The notes under the pieces are model-generated. The model saw only the letters and a list, made by a program, of their open reading frames with translations. It was not told the origin of the DNA and searched no databases. A stretch of 64,000 nucleotides of DNA from CALACW01 sp002431305. GTDB lineage: Bacteria > Bacillota > Clostridia > Oscillospirales > Acutalibacteraceae. Both the position numbers and the translations under genes were made by a program. The stretch's first letter is position 1; every line of letters begins with the position of its first letter. Positions 26,264 to 34,688 of the stretch are shown piece by piece. Location of the stretch: NCBI GenBank assembly GCA_937890355.1, contig CALACW010000016.1, positions 1-64,000 of the forward strand, read 5' to 3'.

Positions 26264-27616
26264 ATGTATTTGAAAAGAAAAATTGACTTGTTTTTATGTG
26301 AATGGAAATTGGATTCAGACAGGAAACCTCTTATAATAAAGGGAAGCCGGCAGGTCGGAAAAACTGAATCCGTTTTACATTTTGCGTCTGAAAACTACGA
26401 GAGCGTTATAGAAATTAATTTTGTCAGAGATGAAAAATACAAATCGATTATTTCGGACGGATACGAAGCTTCGGATATTATAAAAAATATTTCGCTGATT
26501 GACCCGTCAAAAAAATTTATTCCGAATAAAACGCTTATATTTTTCGATGAAATAACGGAGTTTCCTGAAATTACGACGGCTCTTAAATTCTTTTGCATTG
26601 ACGGCAGGTTTGACGTTATATGCAGCGGTTACATGCTCGGCGTCAATTACCGCAGAATAGAAAGCAACAGCGTCGGGTATAAAAAAGACTATGAAATGTA
26701 TTCGATGGATTTTGAAGAATTTTTATGGGCAAAGGGATATGATGATAAGACCGTCGGCGATATGCTTTTGCATATGAAGGAATTTCGCCCGTTTACGGAG
26801 CTTGAAATGAATGTATACCGTTCTCTGTTCCTTGATTATTGTATTCTCGGAGGGATGCCCGCAGTTGTTAAGGAATATATAGAGAGAAATACGTTTGAAA
26901 ATTCCCTTGATACTCAAAAACAGCTGATTGCCGATTATAAAGAGGATATACGAAAATACGCAGAGGGCATAGATCAGACGAGAATTCTGAATGTTTTTAA
27001 CAGAATCGCGCCTCAGCTTGCGAGGGAAAATAAAAAATTCCAGATTTCAAAAGTTGCTTCGGGGGCAAGATTCAGGGATTACCGCGGATGCGTAGAATGG
27101 CTCGCGGATGCGGGAATGGTAAACATCTGTTACTGTATGGAATTTCCCGAACTGCCGTTGGGCGGAAACTATGACCCGGATATGTTTAAACTGTACTTTG
27201 CCGATACAGGACTGCTTGTGTCTATGCTTGATGAAGAATCACAGGAAGATCTTCGCGCTAATAAGAATTTAGGCGTGTACAAGGGCGCACTGTATGAAAA
27301 TATTGTGGGCGAAGCGTTGGTCAAACAGGGATATAAACTTTATTATTATAAACGCGGTGATTCTTCGATTGAAACCGATTTTCTCATTCGTTCGCGGGTT
27401 TCGCTGATTCCGATAGAGGTCAAAGCAAAGAGCGGAAAAGCAAAGTCCGCAAAACAGCTGATTAATTCCGATAAGTATGCCGATATAAGGTACGCGTTTA
27501 AATTTTCGGATAATAATATAGGGCATGAAAACGGAATTTATACATTCCCGTATTTCTGTACTTTTTTATTAAAGCGTTTTATGTCCTCATTCAATGCAGA
27601 GGAAGAAGCCGAATGA
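26264..27616 (+). CDS. AAA_14/DUF4143 ATP-binding protein
   Basis: Protein of 450 residues with an N-terminal AAA_14 ATPase and C-terminal DUF4143 domain. Walker A is GSRQVGKT (27-34) and Walker B LIFFDEI. The C-terminal part has an ETDFLI...IPIEVKAK segment matching the PD-(D/E)xK nuclease-fold core seen in DUF4143. These proteins are common and variable in gut anaerobes, and their function is unproven; links to toxin or mobile-element biology have been suggested. The ATG at 26264 follows GGAGG. It is monocistronic, bounded by a promoter and a palindromic terminator. Confidence 0.85.
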   Translation: MYLKRKIDLFLCEWKLDSDRKPLIIKGSRQVGKTESVLHFASENYESVIEINFVRDEKYKSIISDGYEASDIIKNISLIDPSKKFIPNKTLIFFDEITEFPEITTALKFFCIDGRFDVICSGYMLGVNYRRIESNSVGYKKDYEMYSMDFEEFLWAKGYDDKTVGDMLLHMKEFRPFTELEMNVYRSLFLDYCILGGMPAVVKEYIERNTFENSLDTQKQLIADYKEDIRKYAEGIDQTRILNVFNRIAPQLARENKKFQISKVASGARFRDYRGCVEWLADAGMVNICYCMEFPELPLGGNYDPDMFKLYFADTGLLVSMLDEESQEDLRANKNLGVYKGALYENIVGEALVKQGYKLYYYKRGDSSIETDFLIRSRVSLIPIEVKAKSGKAKSAKQLINSDKYADIRYAFKFSDNNIGHENGIYTFPYFCTFLLKRFMSSFNAEEEAE

Positions 27617-27631
27617 CAATCTGCGATAAAA

Positions 27632-27682
27632 AAATATCAAATCACGATTTGTTAAATCACGATTTGATATTGTACTTTCTTT
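27632..27682 (+). terminator. Long palindromic terminator
   Basis: AATATCAAATC (27632-27642) is exactly inverted at 27660-27670. Inside is a second stem GATTT/AAATC, separated by a symmetric AC/AC bulge. The run TTTCTTTTTT follows. It can also be read as two copies of the palindrome AAATCACGATTT. Confidence 0.6.
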
Positions 27683-27698
27683 TTTAATATAAGAAAAT

Positions 27699-27732
27699 CA
27701 AAAAAACCGAGGCATATAACCTCGGTTTTTTT
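27699..27732 (-). terminator. Terminator of tRNA-Ala
   Basis: AACCGAGG pairs with CCTCGGTT around a seven-base loop, with A7 and T7 runs on both sides. It is oriented to end the minus-strand tRNA transcript and would also work on the plus strand. Confidence 0.85.
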
Positions 27733-27735
27733 ACA

Positions 27736-27811
27736 TGGTGGAGACGGTCGGGATCGAACCGATGACCTCCACACTGCCAGTGTGGCGCTCTCCCGGCTGA
27801 GCTACGCCCCC
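27736..27811 (-). tRNA. tRNA-Ala (anticodon GGC)
   Basis: A 76-nt cloverleaf on the minus strand. The 5' end is GGGGGCG at 27811, pairing with CGTCTCC with two G-U pairs. It has the D arm GCTC...GAGC, anticodon stem CCACA/TGTGG with loop CTGGCAG (anticodon GGC), and T arm GGTTCGATCCC. CCA is encoded at 27738-27736. It reads GCC and GCU codons. Confidence 0.95.
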
Positions 27812-28119
27812 ATGTCCTGCGACAGGTGATATTATATACTGTTTTTCGTCTTTTGTCAATAATAATTTTTTAATATAATCTCTGAGCGAGATTTTTGTAT
27901 TTTCAATCAAAGCTGGATTTTTTTGTTTATTTTTTGTTTAAGAAAATCTCAATCTTGCATAAAAAAATAAAGATATATTGAAAGTTACTGTGAAATGTGT
28001 TAATGTGAAATTACAGAATAGATTTATGTATCTGTTTTTTTGCTGAAAACACATTTTTTTTCGTACCGCTTTACGGCAGGAAAACAAACAAAAGGCTTTT
28101 CCCATGTTAAAAAAATCTT

Positions 28120-28965
28120 TTGCTTTCGGCAATTCCTGTTATGTACGCTTCGGCGGAGAATAACAAGATAATTATCATGGATTTGATTATCTCATTCCCG
28201 TTGTGGACAGGCGCCGGTGACAGCGAGGCTGAAATTGATATCCCCGAATCTTCAGCCGGTTACGAGCTTGTCAAAGCCGAAGACTTCGAGGACTTGCTGA
28301 TGTTTGATAAATCTGTCGGCAAGGATAACTACACCGTCTATGAAAAGGACGGAAAAACTTTCATATCGTTAACGGAAGAATATTTGAAAACGCTTACAGA
28401 GGGATATTCTATGGAGATAAGGTTTAAAAGAGTTGATTTGAACCTTGCCGTATTGAAAGTTACCGAGGATTATTCATCGAACGAAATGAAAATCAACATG
28501 CTAAAAACCGACGACGGATTTTCTGTCGGATTCGCTAATATAAACAATGCACCGGTAAGAAGAGAGCTTTTTGTTTCGATGACGAAAAACGGTGAAAAAG
28601 TCGACGAAAAAATGTATGATATAATATACTATAATCGTTTCGGAATGAATGTTAAATTCAATGACGACTATGTAAAAACGCTCAAAAGCGGGGACGTATT
28701 CGTGCTGGAATTTCTGACGGGCAAGGTTTATATTACATTTATAAACGGCAGATTGGGCGACTTAAATTCGGACGATAAAATTTCAGCCGCCGACGCAAGA
28801 CTTGCATTGAGACTTGCCGCTAAGCTTGATTCATCTACCCCCGAACTTGCCGTAATTGCCGACGTTGACGAAAACGGAGTCGTTAATGCTTCGGACGCGC
28901 GTTCGATATTGAGAGTTGCCGCGAAGCTTCAGACCGTATTTGATCCTGTTGATACAAATATTTGA
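28120..28965 (+). CDS. Dockerin protein with frameshifted signal peptide
   Basis: Open frame of 281 codons whose only in-frame start is a TTG at 28120 with no ribosome binding site. A better start, ATG at 28104 with AAAGG before it, is in another frame and runs into a stop. The two frames join if one A is removed from the A7 tract at 28109-28115, giving MLKNLLLSAIPVMYASA, a good signal peptide. So the gene is off in this copy unless slippage occurs, or the tract is misread. The mature region is unfamiliar; the C-terminus (about 210-270) is a type I dockerin with loops DLNSDDKISAADAR and DVDENGVVNASDAR. Confidence 0.65.
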   Translation: MLSAIPVMYASAENNKIIIMDLIISFPLWTGAGDSEAEIDIPESSAGYELVKAEDFEDLLMFDKSVGKDNYTVYEKDGKTFISLTEEYLKTLTEGYSMEIRFKRVDLNLAVLKVTEDYSSNEMKINMLKTDDGFSVGFANINNAPVRRELFVSMTKNGEKVDEKMYDIIYYNRFGMNVKFNDDYVKTLKSGDVFVLEFLTGKVYITFINGRLGDLNSDDKISAADARLALRLAAKLDSSTPELAVIADVDENGVVNASDARSILRVAAKLQTVFDPVDTNI

Positions 28966-28983
28966 TATGATAATATTAATATG

Positions 28984-29020
28984 AAAAACGGCGGCTTCGA
29001 TTGATTTTGGAACCGCCGTA
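28984..29020. terminator. Convergent bidirectional terminator
   Basis: ACGGCGG (28988-) pairs with CCGCCGT (ending 29019), with TTC/GAA inside. A T5 run follows on the minus strand. It lies between the converging dockerin and fucosidase genes. Confidence 0.7.
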
Positions 29021-29024
29021 ATTG

Positions 29025-30389
29025 TTAATGAATTTTAAAGAATGAAAATTCGGGAACGTCTCTTGCCGAGGTGATTATTATTTTGATTTTTGAAGTTTTC
29101 CGCTTGCCGAGCTTTACGATTTTTCTGGCTCCCACGGTCGTTCCGTACGCGCCGTAATCCGTTTGCCAGCCCTCTGTGTTGTCATAATACTTAACGGTGA
29201 AGCTTTCGACTCTCTGTCCCTCGGCTGTATTTTCGCCGAAGTCGAGATATTTTACTGTCTTTTCTTCACCCATATCTATAATGATTTCGCGCTGCGTTTC
29301 ACTGTTGTTATAAGGCGAGACGGTTATTTCTGCGTTTTCGGCAATGTTGACGCCGAATTCCGAACTGATTTTATCGCCGAGTTCTTTCAGTCTCAAAACG
29401 TCCGTTTCGTCGAATTTGCCGTTGGGCATCGGCGGAATGTTGAGAATAAACGACGTGTTGTTTCCTACGGAATTTATATATGTTTTAAAAAGTCTGTCGA
29501 GCGAATGGGGTTTTTCCTCTGCGTGGTAGAACCAGCCGGGACGAATCGACATGTCGACCTCCGACGGGGCGAATACGAGACCTTTTGAGTACATTATATT
29601 GCTGACGGAGCCTATGTTGTTGTCAGTGTTGTACATATAGTCAAGACTGCCTTCGTTTGCTAAAGGTCCCGCGCCCGTCTGTACCTTAGAAAATCCGCAC
29701 AGCTCTACGGGGACGACCGACCACTCGGCATAGTGCGCGTCTCCGCTCTCGTTTCCGCACCAGCGGATAGGTCCTCTGTCGTTGAATATGGTTGCGTTGG
29801 GCTGATATTTGTGAATAAGCTCAAAGTAACCCTCGAAGTCGTAGGTCTGTTTTTTGCCGTTTGCTCCCTCGCCGCACGCGCCGTCGAACCATACGTGGAA
29901 AACCTCGCCGTAGTTCGTCAGAAGCTCGGTAAGCTGGGCTTTGTAATAGTCGTTGTATTCGTCAGTGCCGTAAAACTCGCTGTGTCTGTCCCAGGGGGAG
30001 AGATAAAATCCGAATTTAATCCCATGACGACGGCATGCGTCAGAAAATTCGCGTACGATATCGCCCCTGCCGTTTTTGTACGGACTGCTTTTCATTGAAT
30101 GCGACGTATATTGAGTCTGCCATAGGCAGAATCCGTCGTGGTGCTTCGCCGTTATTACCGCACCTTTCATGCCCGCCGATTTAATAGCCTCGCACCACTG
30201 GTCACAGTCAAGTTCGGTCGGGTTGAATATTTCGGGCGATTCCTTTCCGTCCCCCCATTCGTTGAGCGTATATGTGTTCGGACTGAAATGAACAAACGCG
30301 TAAAAAGGGGTTTCGGTTATCAGTCTCAATTGATTTTTATCGGGCTTAACATGCGCCGCCTGTTTTAAGAATTCTTTTATATTATCCAT
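29025..30389 (-). CDS. GH29 alpha-L-fucosidase
   Basis: Glycoside hydrolase family 29, 454 residues, removing fucose from host or dietary glycans. The barrel shows FVHFSPNTYTLNEWG, the His pair in TAKHHDGFCLW, FYLSPWDRH, and the likely nucleophile Asp in VWFDGA. A C-terminal beta domain (about 330-454) follows. There is no signal peptide, so it would act inside the cell on imported oligosaccharides. The ATG at 30389 has GGAG seven bases before it; that site directly abuts the T run of an upstream terminator (30400-30427), so expression needs read-through. Confidence 0.9.
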   Translation of the reverse strand: MDNIKEFLKQAAHVKPDKNQLRLITETPFYAFVHFSPNTYTLNEWGDGKESPEIFNPTELDCDQWCEAIKSAGMKGAVITAKHHDGFCLWQTQYTSHSMKSSPYKNGRGDIVREFSDACRRHGIKFGFYLSPWDRHSEFYGTDEYNDYYKAQLTELLTNYGEVFHVWFDGACGEGANGKKQTYDFEGYFELIHKYQPNATIFNDRGPIRWCGNESGDAHYAEWSVVPVELCGFSKVQTGAGPLANEGSLDYMYNTDNNIGSVSNIMYSKGLVFAPSEVDMSIRPGWFYHAEEKPHSLDRLFKTYINSVGNNTSFILNIPPMPNGKFDETDVLRLKELGDKISSEFGVNIAENAEITVSPYNNSETQREIIIDMGEEKTVKYLDFGENTAEGQRVESFTVKYYDNTEGWQTDYGAYGTTVGARKIVKLGKRKTSKIKIIITSARDVPEFSFFKIH

Positions 30390-30399
30390 TATATTCTCC

Positions 30400-30427
30400 A
30401 AAAAAAGACAGGGTCAAACCGACCCTG
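30400..30427 (-). terminator. Terminator/attenuator before the fucosidase gene
   Basis: On the minus strand CAGGGTC (30427-30421) pairs with GACCCTG (30415-30409), followed by TCTTTTTTT and immediately GGAG, the fucosidase ribosome binding site. Confidence 0.75.
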
Positions 30428-30454
30428 CCCTCTTGTCCATTTTACTTATTGCGA

Positions 30455-30943
30455 TTATTCGTCGTCCTCGTCCTCGTCAACGATTTCGATTTCGTCGATA
30501 ACGTTTCCGCATTTGGGGCATACAAGCTCCGCATCCTCGTCGTCAAGAACATCCTCGCCGAATCTGAAAACTTCTCCGCACTCGGGACACTCGATTTCAT
30601 AAACATCCTCGCCGTCGTCATCGTCGTCATCGTCGTAAATATCGCATCCCTCACAAGGGTCACAGTCTCCGCAGGGATCGCAGTCTCCGCAGGGCGAATC
30701 GTCGTCGTAAAGAATCGTCTCAACGTCGGAAAGATCCTCGTCGATAGCGTCAATAGCATCGGAGAGCTCGTCGACCGCGCTTTCGAGAACGGTAAGCTCG
30801 TCGTCCGCATCGGAAACTGTTAACGCCATGTCGTCGAGAACATCGATAATGGCGTTGATTATCTTTGTTTCTTTCTTGTCCGCGTCAAGCTCAAGTCCCT
30901 CTGCAAGACCTTTGAGGTATGCGGTTTTTTCCGTAAGTGTCAT
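30455..30943 (-). CDS. Acidic CD1247-type zinc-ribbon protein
   Basis: Very acidic protein of 162 residues. An N-terminal helical domain (1-75), seen in the CD1247 family of Clostridia, is followed by a Cys-rich SPCGDCDPCGDCDPCEGC segment, an eight-Asp run and a zinc ribbon (ECPECGE...CPKCGN). The function is unknown; the ribbon suggests nucleic-acid or protein binding, and similar proteins have been linked by annotation to RNA polymerase delta-like acidic factors, without proof. The ATG at 30943 follows AGGAGG. It ends in the hairpin that precedes the fucosidase gene. Confidence 0.8.
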   Translation of the reverse strand: MTLTEKTAYLKGLAEGLELDADKKETKIINAIIDVLDDMALTVSDADDELTVLESAVDELSDAIDAIDEDLSDVETILYDDDSPCGDCDPCGDCDPCEGCDIYDDDDDDDGEDVYEIECPECGEVFRFGEDVLDDEDAELVCPKCGNVIDEIEIVDEDEDDE

Positions 30944-31020
30944 AATAAGTTCCTCCTGTTCCTCCCGTATATATGGGGAAATGAATATATTAATAAGAGA
31001 AAAAGTTGTGTAATTTGTTT

Positions 31021-31057
31021 AAAAAATGCCGAAACATTTTAATATAGTGTTTCGGCA
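31021..31057 (-). terminator. Terminator of efp
   Basis: TGCCGAAACA (31027-) pairs with TGTTTCGGCA (ending 31057). On the minus strand a T6 run follows. Confidence 0.85.
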
Positions 31058-31071
31058 GATTTTTAAAATTC

Positions 31072-31629
31072 TTATGCTCTGGACATGTACTCGCCGGTTC
31101 TCGTATCGACCTGAATCATTTCACCCTCGTTGATGAAAAGGGGAACCTTGATTTCAACGCCTGTTTCGAGCGTAGCGGGTTTAAGAGTGTTTGTGGCGGT
31201 ATCGCCCTTGAATCCGGGGTCGGTCTTTGTAACCTCAAGAGTTACGAAGTTGGGGGGCTCTACGCCGAAAACCTTGCCTTTATAGGAGAGAATACGGCAT
31301 ACCATGTTTTCCTTAACGAACTTGAAGTTGTCGCTTAAATCGGACTCGTTGATGGGGATGAGCTCGTAGGTCTCGGGATCCATGAAGTAGTAAAGGTCGC
31401 CGTCGGAGTAGGAATACTCCATTTCTTTTCTCTCAATAAAAGCGGTGGGGAACTTGTCTGTGGGGTTGAAAGTTCTTTCAACAACAGCTCCGCCGATAAC
31501 GTCTTTTATCTTGGTGCGGACGAATGCCGCGCCCTTACCGGGCTTAACATGCTGGAATTCGATGATCTGATAAACGTTGCCTTCCATTTCGAAAGTAACG
31601 CCGTTTCTGAAGTCACCTGCTGATACCAT
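31072..31629 (-). CDS. efp: Elongation factor P
   Basis: Relieves ribosome stalling at polyproline. The 185-residue protein has the KOW-like domain I with the loop HVKPGKGAAF, whose lysine (K32) is the modification site, followed by two OB domains ending VDTRTGEYMSRA. The Pro-Gly-Lys-Gly loop matches the lysine-type EF-P of Firmicutes. The ATG at 31629 follows GGAGG. It is downstream of a pepP-type gene, the standard Firmicute pairing, but has its own promoter and terminator. Confidence 0.97.
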   Translation of the reverse strand: MVSAGDFRNGVTFEMEGNVYQIIEFQHVKPGKGAAFVRTKIKDVIGGAVVERTFNPTDKFPTAFIERKEMEYSYSDGDLYYFMDPETYELIPINESDLSDNFKFVKENMVCRILSYKGKVFGVEPPNFVTLEVTKTDPGFKGDTATNTLKPATLETGVEIKVPLFINEGEMIQVDTRTGEYMSRA

Positions 31630-31666
31630 AAGTAATTTTCCTCCAAATATTATAACTTACTATTAT

Positions 31667-31695
31667 AATATAATATATTTCTCTGCGTATTTCAA
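31667..31695 (-). promoter_or_regulatory. Promoter of efp
   Basis: On the minus strand: TTGAAA (31695-31690), 17-base spacer, TATATT (31672-31667). Other TATAAT boxes lie closer to the gene. Confidence 0.6.
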
Positions 31696-31709
31696 GAGAT
31701 TTTTTAATT

Positions 31710-32786
31710 TTAACGTAAAATAATGAGTTCTTTGGGCGAAGACGCGAGATCAATGTTTCCGTTTTCGGTTACAAGGAGCATATCCTCTATTCGTACGCCG
31801 AACTGTCCGGAAATGTAAATGCCGGGTTCGTCGGTTATGATATTGCCCGCGTTTAAAACCGCGTCCGAGCGGGGGCTTACGAACGGGTATTCGTGAATTT
31901 CGATTCCGACTCCGTGTCCCGTGCCGTGTCCGAAGCAGTCCGCATATCCCGCGTTTTTAATAACGTCCCTCGCGGCAGCGTCCGCCTCTCTGCACGTAAC
32001 GCCCGCCTTTACGTTATTTAATACGGCATTGTGCGCGGAAAGTACAATGTTATATACTTCTCTCTGCTTTTCGCTGATATTACCGACTGCGACGGTTCTC
32101 GTCATGTCGGAATGATATCCGTTTACGACCGCTCCGAAGTCGAACGTTACGAAATCGCCCGATTTGATAACGTTTTCGTCGGGAACGCCGTGAGGCATTG
32201 ACGTTTTTTTGCCCGCGACGGCAATGGTGTCGAACGAAAGAGCCTCAGCGCCGTGCGATAGCATGTAGAAATCGAGTTCTAACTGAACCTGTTTTTCCGT
32301 CATTCCCGGTTTCATGAAGTCAATAATGTGCAAAAATGCGTCCTCGGCTATCGACTGCGCCTGTTTTATATAATTCACTTCACGCTCTGTCTTAACGCTT
32401 CTCAGCGCATTTATAATTGTATCGAGTCTGCCGTCGGAAATGAATTCGAATTCTTTAAGCTGTTCGTTTTTTGTTAAATTGTTAAAACGGACGAGAGTCA
32501 TTCGGCTTTCTTCGACAGCGATGTTTTTTACGTTGTTCCTTTTAAAAAGCTCGTGAAGCTGTTTATACTGCTCTTTGCCCTCTTTTACTTCACAGCAGCC
32601 TATCGAGTTCTTCGCCGCCTCGATATAGCGGGAATCGGTGTAGAAAACGCACTCGTCCCGGCATACGGCGAGAACTCCGTCAGACGCGGGAAACGACGTG
32701 AAATACCGTCTGTTTTCCTCGGAAAGTATTATCGCCGCGTCGATTGAGTTCTCTTTCATAAGAGACTGCAAAACGTCAATATTCAT
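31710..32786 (-). CDS. M24 family Xaa-Pro aminopeptidase
   Basis: Cytoplasmic metallopeptidase of 358 residues that removes N-terminal residues before proline or cleaves Xaa-Pro dipeptides. N-terminal creatinase-like domain (1-125), then the pita-bread catalytic domain with metal ligands in FDFGAVVNGYHSD (Asp, Asp), GHGTGHGVG (His), DEPGIY (Glu) and VRIEDM (Glu). Its start overlaps the end of the yqeG gene by 11 bases, so the two are coupled; efp follows. Confidence 0.92.
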   Translation of the reverse strand: MNIDVLQSLMKENSIDAAIILSEENRRYFTSFPASDGVLAVCRDECVFYTDSRYIEAAKNSIGCCEVKEGKEQYKQLHELFKRNNVKNIAVEESRMTLVRFNNLTKNEQLKEFEFISDGRLDTIINALRSVKTEREVNYIKQAQSIAEDAFLHIIDFMKPGMTEKQVQLELDFYMLSHGAEALSFDTIAVAGKKTSMPHGVPDENVIKSGDFVTFDFGAVVNGYHSDMTRTVAVGNISEKQREVYNIVLSAHNAVLNNVKAGVTCREADAAARDVIKNAGYADCFGHGTGHGVGIEIHEYPFVSPRSDAVLNAGNIITDEPGIYISGQFGVRIEDMLLVTENGNIDLASSPKELIILR

Positions 32787-33306
32787 CGTTAAGACCTCTC
32801 ATCTTAGGGTATTCGTCCTTATATAATTCTATAAATTCGCGTTCCTTTTCGCGCCGTCTTCTGAATTTTGAAGCGAAAAGTATCTCGGGCGCGGTCGGGT
32901 CTACTTTAATTGATACGACGCCCGCCCTGTTCGCCGCCGCGATATCGTAAAAAAGCTGGTCGCCGATAAACGCGAATTTATCGGGAGAAACGCCCGTATA
33001 ATTTAATCCCGCGAGGATTTTTTTCGGGGACGGTTTTCTTGCGAGGGCGAAACATTTTATTGAGAACTCACGGCCTATGATTTTTGCGCGCAGATTGTTC
33101 GTGTTTGAAATAATGACAAGCTTTAATCCTGCGTCTTTGAGCGATTTAAGCCACTCATTAATGCCCGGCAGGGGAGTGAACGTCATGTCAAACACCGTAG
33201 TGTTGTCAAGGTCTATCCCGACAGCCTCAATGCCTATTGATTTTAAAAACTTCGGGGTAATATCCGCCGCTCTGTAAAAATAATAATTCGGGATTGCTTC
33301 GTTCAT
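32776..33306 (-). CDS. YqeG family HAD-IIIA phosphatase
   Basis: Small HAD-superfamily phosphatase of 176 residues with motif I DLDNTTVFD (about 32-40), motif II VIISNTN, and motif III/IV FIGDQLFYD. YqeG proteins are conserved in Firmicutes near ribosome or replication genes; the substrate is uncertain. The basic segment FRRRREKERE near the C-terminus is common in the family. The ATG at 33306 has GGAG about 13 bases upstream, a longish gap. It leads into the aminopeptidase gene by overlap. Confidence 0.88.
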   Translation of the reverse strand: MNEAIPNYYFYRAADITPKFLKSIGIEAVGIDLDNTTVFDMTFTPLPGINEWLKSLKDAGLKLVIISNTNNLRAKIIGREFSIKCFALARKPSPKKILAGLNYTGVSPDKFAFIGDQLFYDIAAANRAGVVSIKVDPTAPEILFASKFRRRREKEREFIELYKDEYPKMRGLNDEY

Positions 33307-33336
33307 ATAAAAGGCATTCTCCTTAAAATATACGGG

Positions 33337-33370
33337 TAAAAAATTACGGGCTTCATAACCGAAGCCCGCA
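33337..33370 (-). terminator. Terminator of rpsU
   Basis: GCGGGCTTC pairs with GAAGCCCGT on the minus strand, followed by AATTTTTTA, twelve bases after the rpsU stop. Confidence 0.8.
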
Positions 33371-33381
33371 CTGCATGAACA

Positions 33382-33558
33382 TTATTTGTATTTACGCTTA
33401 CGGGCAGCCTCCGACTTTTTCTTTCTCTTTACAGAAGGCTTCTCGTAGTGCTCTCTCTTACGAACTTCCTGGATAACTCCGTCACGCGAAGTCTGACGCT
33501 TAAAACGTCTGAGAGCGCTGTCCAATGATTCATTTTCTTTTACCTTAATCTGGCTCAC
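33382..33558 (-). CDS. rpsU: 30S ribosomal protein bS21
   Basis: Ribosomal protein of 58 residues, rich in Lys/Arg: N-terminal SQIKVKENESLDSALRRFKR, then VRKREHYEKPSVKRKKK, the bS21 signature. The start is GTG at 33558, eight bases after GGAGGG. It is single, with a perfect-consensus promoter and its own terminator. Confidence 0.95.
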   Translation of the reverse strand: MSQIKVKENESLDSALRRFKRQTSRDGVIQEVRKREHYEKPSVKRKKKSEAARKRKYK

Positions 33559-33644
33559 TGTATTCCCTCCCTCCGCATTTTACCGCAGGGGTATTCACAA
33601 TTTATACAGCGTTATGTCGTAAAAACGTTCGCTGATACCTTGAC

Positions 33645-33673
33645 ATTATATAGCATAGGTGCAATTATGTCAA
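33645..33673 (-). promoter_or_regulatory. Perfect-consensus promoter of rpsU
   Basis: On the minus strand: TTGACA (33673-33668), 17-base spacer, TATAAT (33650-33645). The leader to the GTG is about 80 bases, long enough for feedback control. Confidence 0.85.
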
Positions 33674-33752
33674 GAGAAAATTTTGTGTTTTTTATTTCTT
33701 TCGTGTTTTTTCGGAGTTTTTCTAAAGAGAGAACATCATGCCCGTATTTGAT

Positions 33753-34280
33753 TTAAGCCTCTTTTGTCTGAGAGCATTTTGTGTTGAAAAGTGATTCCGC
33801 CTCGTTATATGTAATGCCGAAAATATACGCTATGTCACCGAATACGGTCTTTTTTATGTCGTTTATAAGGATATCGTCGGCTGAGCGGGGGCTCTTGCCC
33901 GCCTTAATTCGTTTGTTTCTGTTTGAAAGCATGCCGAACAGAATGTATATCGCGGTTTCGCACGTGCCGGAATTGAGCATCTCTCTGAACCTTCCGTTGC
34001 GCTCGGACTCGTCATTTATCCATACTTCGGATACTCTCTCGGGGTGGTCGAGTGCGTCGGCTATGTTTCCGCGTTCCGGGACGGGACCTATTCTCGCAAT
34101 GAGCGTGCCGTTATCCGCCGGGACGTATATTTTACTTCCCCTTTCGCCGACGGGGGAGAGTACAAAATAATCCTCATTTTTTCCCGAGAATTTACGGCGG
34201 AGTCTGTCAGAAACCACACATATCCCGTTTGCGCCGTACCGTACGGCATCGCCGATATTGAACCGAATTGTATTATCCAT
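33753..34280 (-). CDS. CarD/CdnL-TRCF domain regulator
   Basis: Transcription factor-like protein of 175 residues. The N-terminal RNA-polymerase-interacting domain begins FNIGDAVRYGANGIC and continues through the KIYVP segment, as in CarD and the TRCF RID. The C-terminal helical part (about 85-170) would contact DNA at the promoter. CarD proteins stabilise open complexes and tune rRNA or stress genes. The ATG at 34280 follows GGAGG; a TATAAT box (34318-34313, minus) lies just upstream with a poor -35. The gene ends without a clear terminator. Confidence 0.85.
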   Translation of the reverse strand: MDNTIRFNIGDAVRYGANGICVVSDRLRRKFSGKNEDYFVLSPVGERGSKIYVPADNGTLIARIGPVPERGNIADALDHPERVSEVWINDESERNGRFREMLNSGTCETAIYILFGMLSNRNKRIKAGKSPRSADDILINDIKKTVFGDIAYIFGITYNEAESLFNTKCSQTKEA

Positions 34281-34597
34281 TTCTTCCGACCTCCGATTTG
34301 TTTGATGTATACATTATATCACATTTTTACTTTAATTTATATAGACAAAGCGTACAAACTTGGGGCTTCGGCGAAACGCATTCTTTTGTGAAAAACCGCA
34401 ATATAATATGTATGTAATAATTCATTTAAGTTTGTGATTTATTCATAATCAGATATATTTTTCATAAGTTTGCACAATTGAACGTTCCAAAATCTTACCT
34501 TTTTCAAATTAAAATGTGTAAAACATACAAAAAGCGTTCTTATATGCCGATACCCTTTAAGCAAGCAAACAAAAATAGAATTAAACGGCTGTTTTCA
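34281..34597. other. AT-rich gap between divergent CarD and malate dehydrogenase genes
   Basis: Apart from the CarD -10 box at 34313-34318, nothing is recognised here: no believable ORF, no strong hairpin and no repeat over 10 bp. Very AT-rich. Confidence 0.5.
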
Positions 34598-34669
34598 TTG
34601 CATTTCGTATATGTTTGTGATAAAATTAACAATGAAAAAGGTTGACGATTTATAAACCTGAATTATTAT
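34598..34669 (+). promoter_or_regulatory. Two candidate promoters of malate dehydrogenase
   Basis: P1: TTGCAT (34598-34603), 17 bases, TAAAAT (34621-34626). P2: TTGACG (34642-34647), 16 bases, TATTAT (34664-34669), very close to the GGAAGG ribosome binding site. Either or both may serve. Confidence 0.5.
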
Positions 34670-34688
34670 TTTAGGAAGGTGCTTTAAA

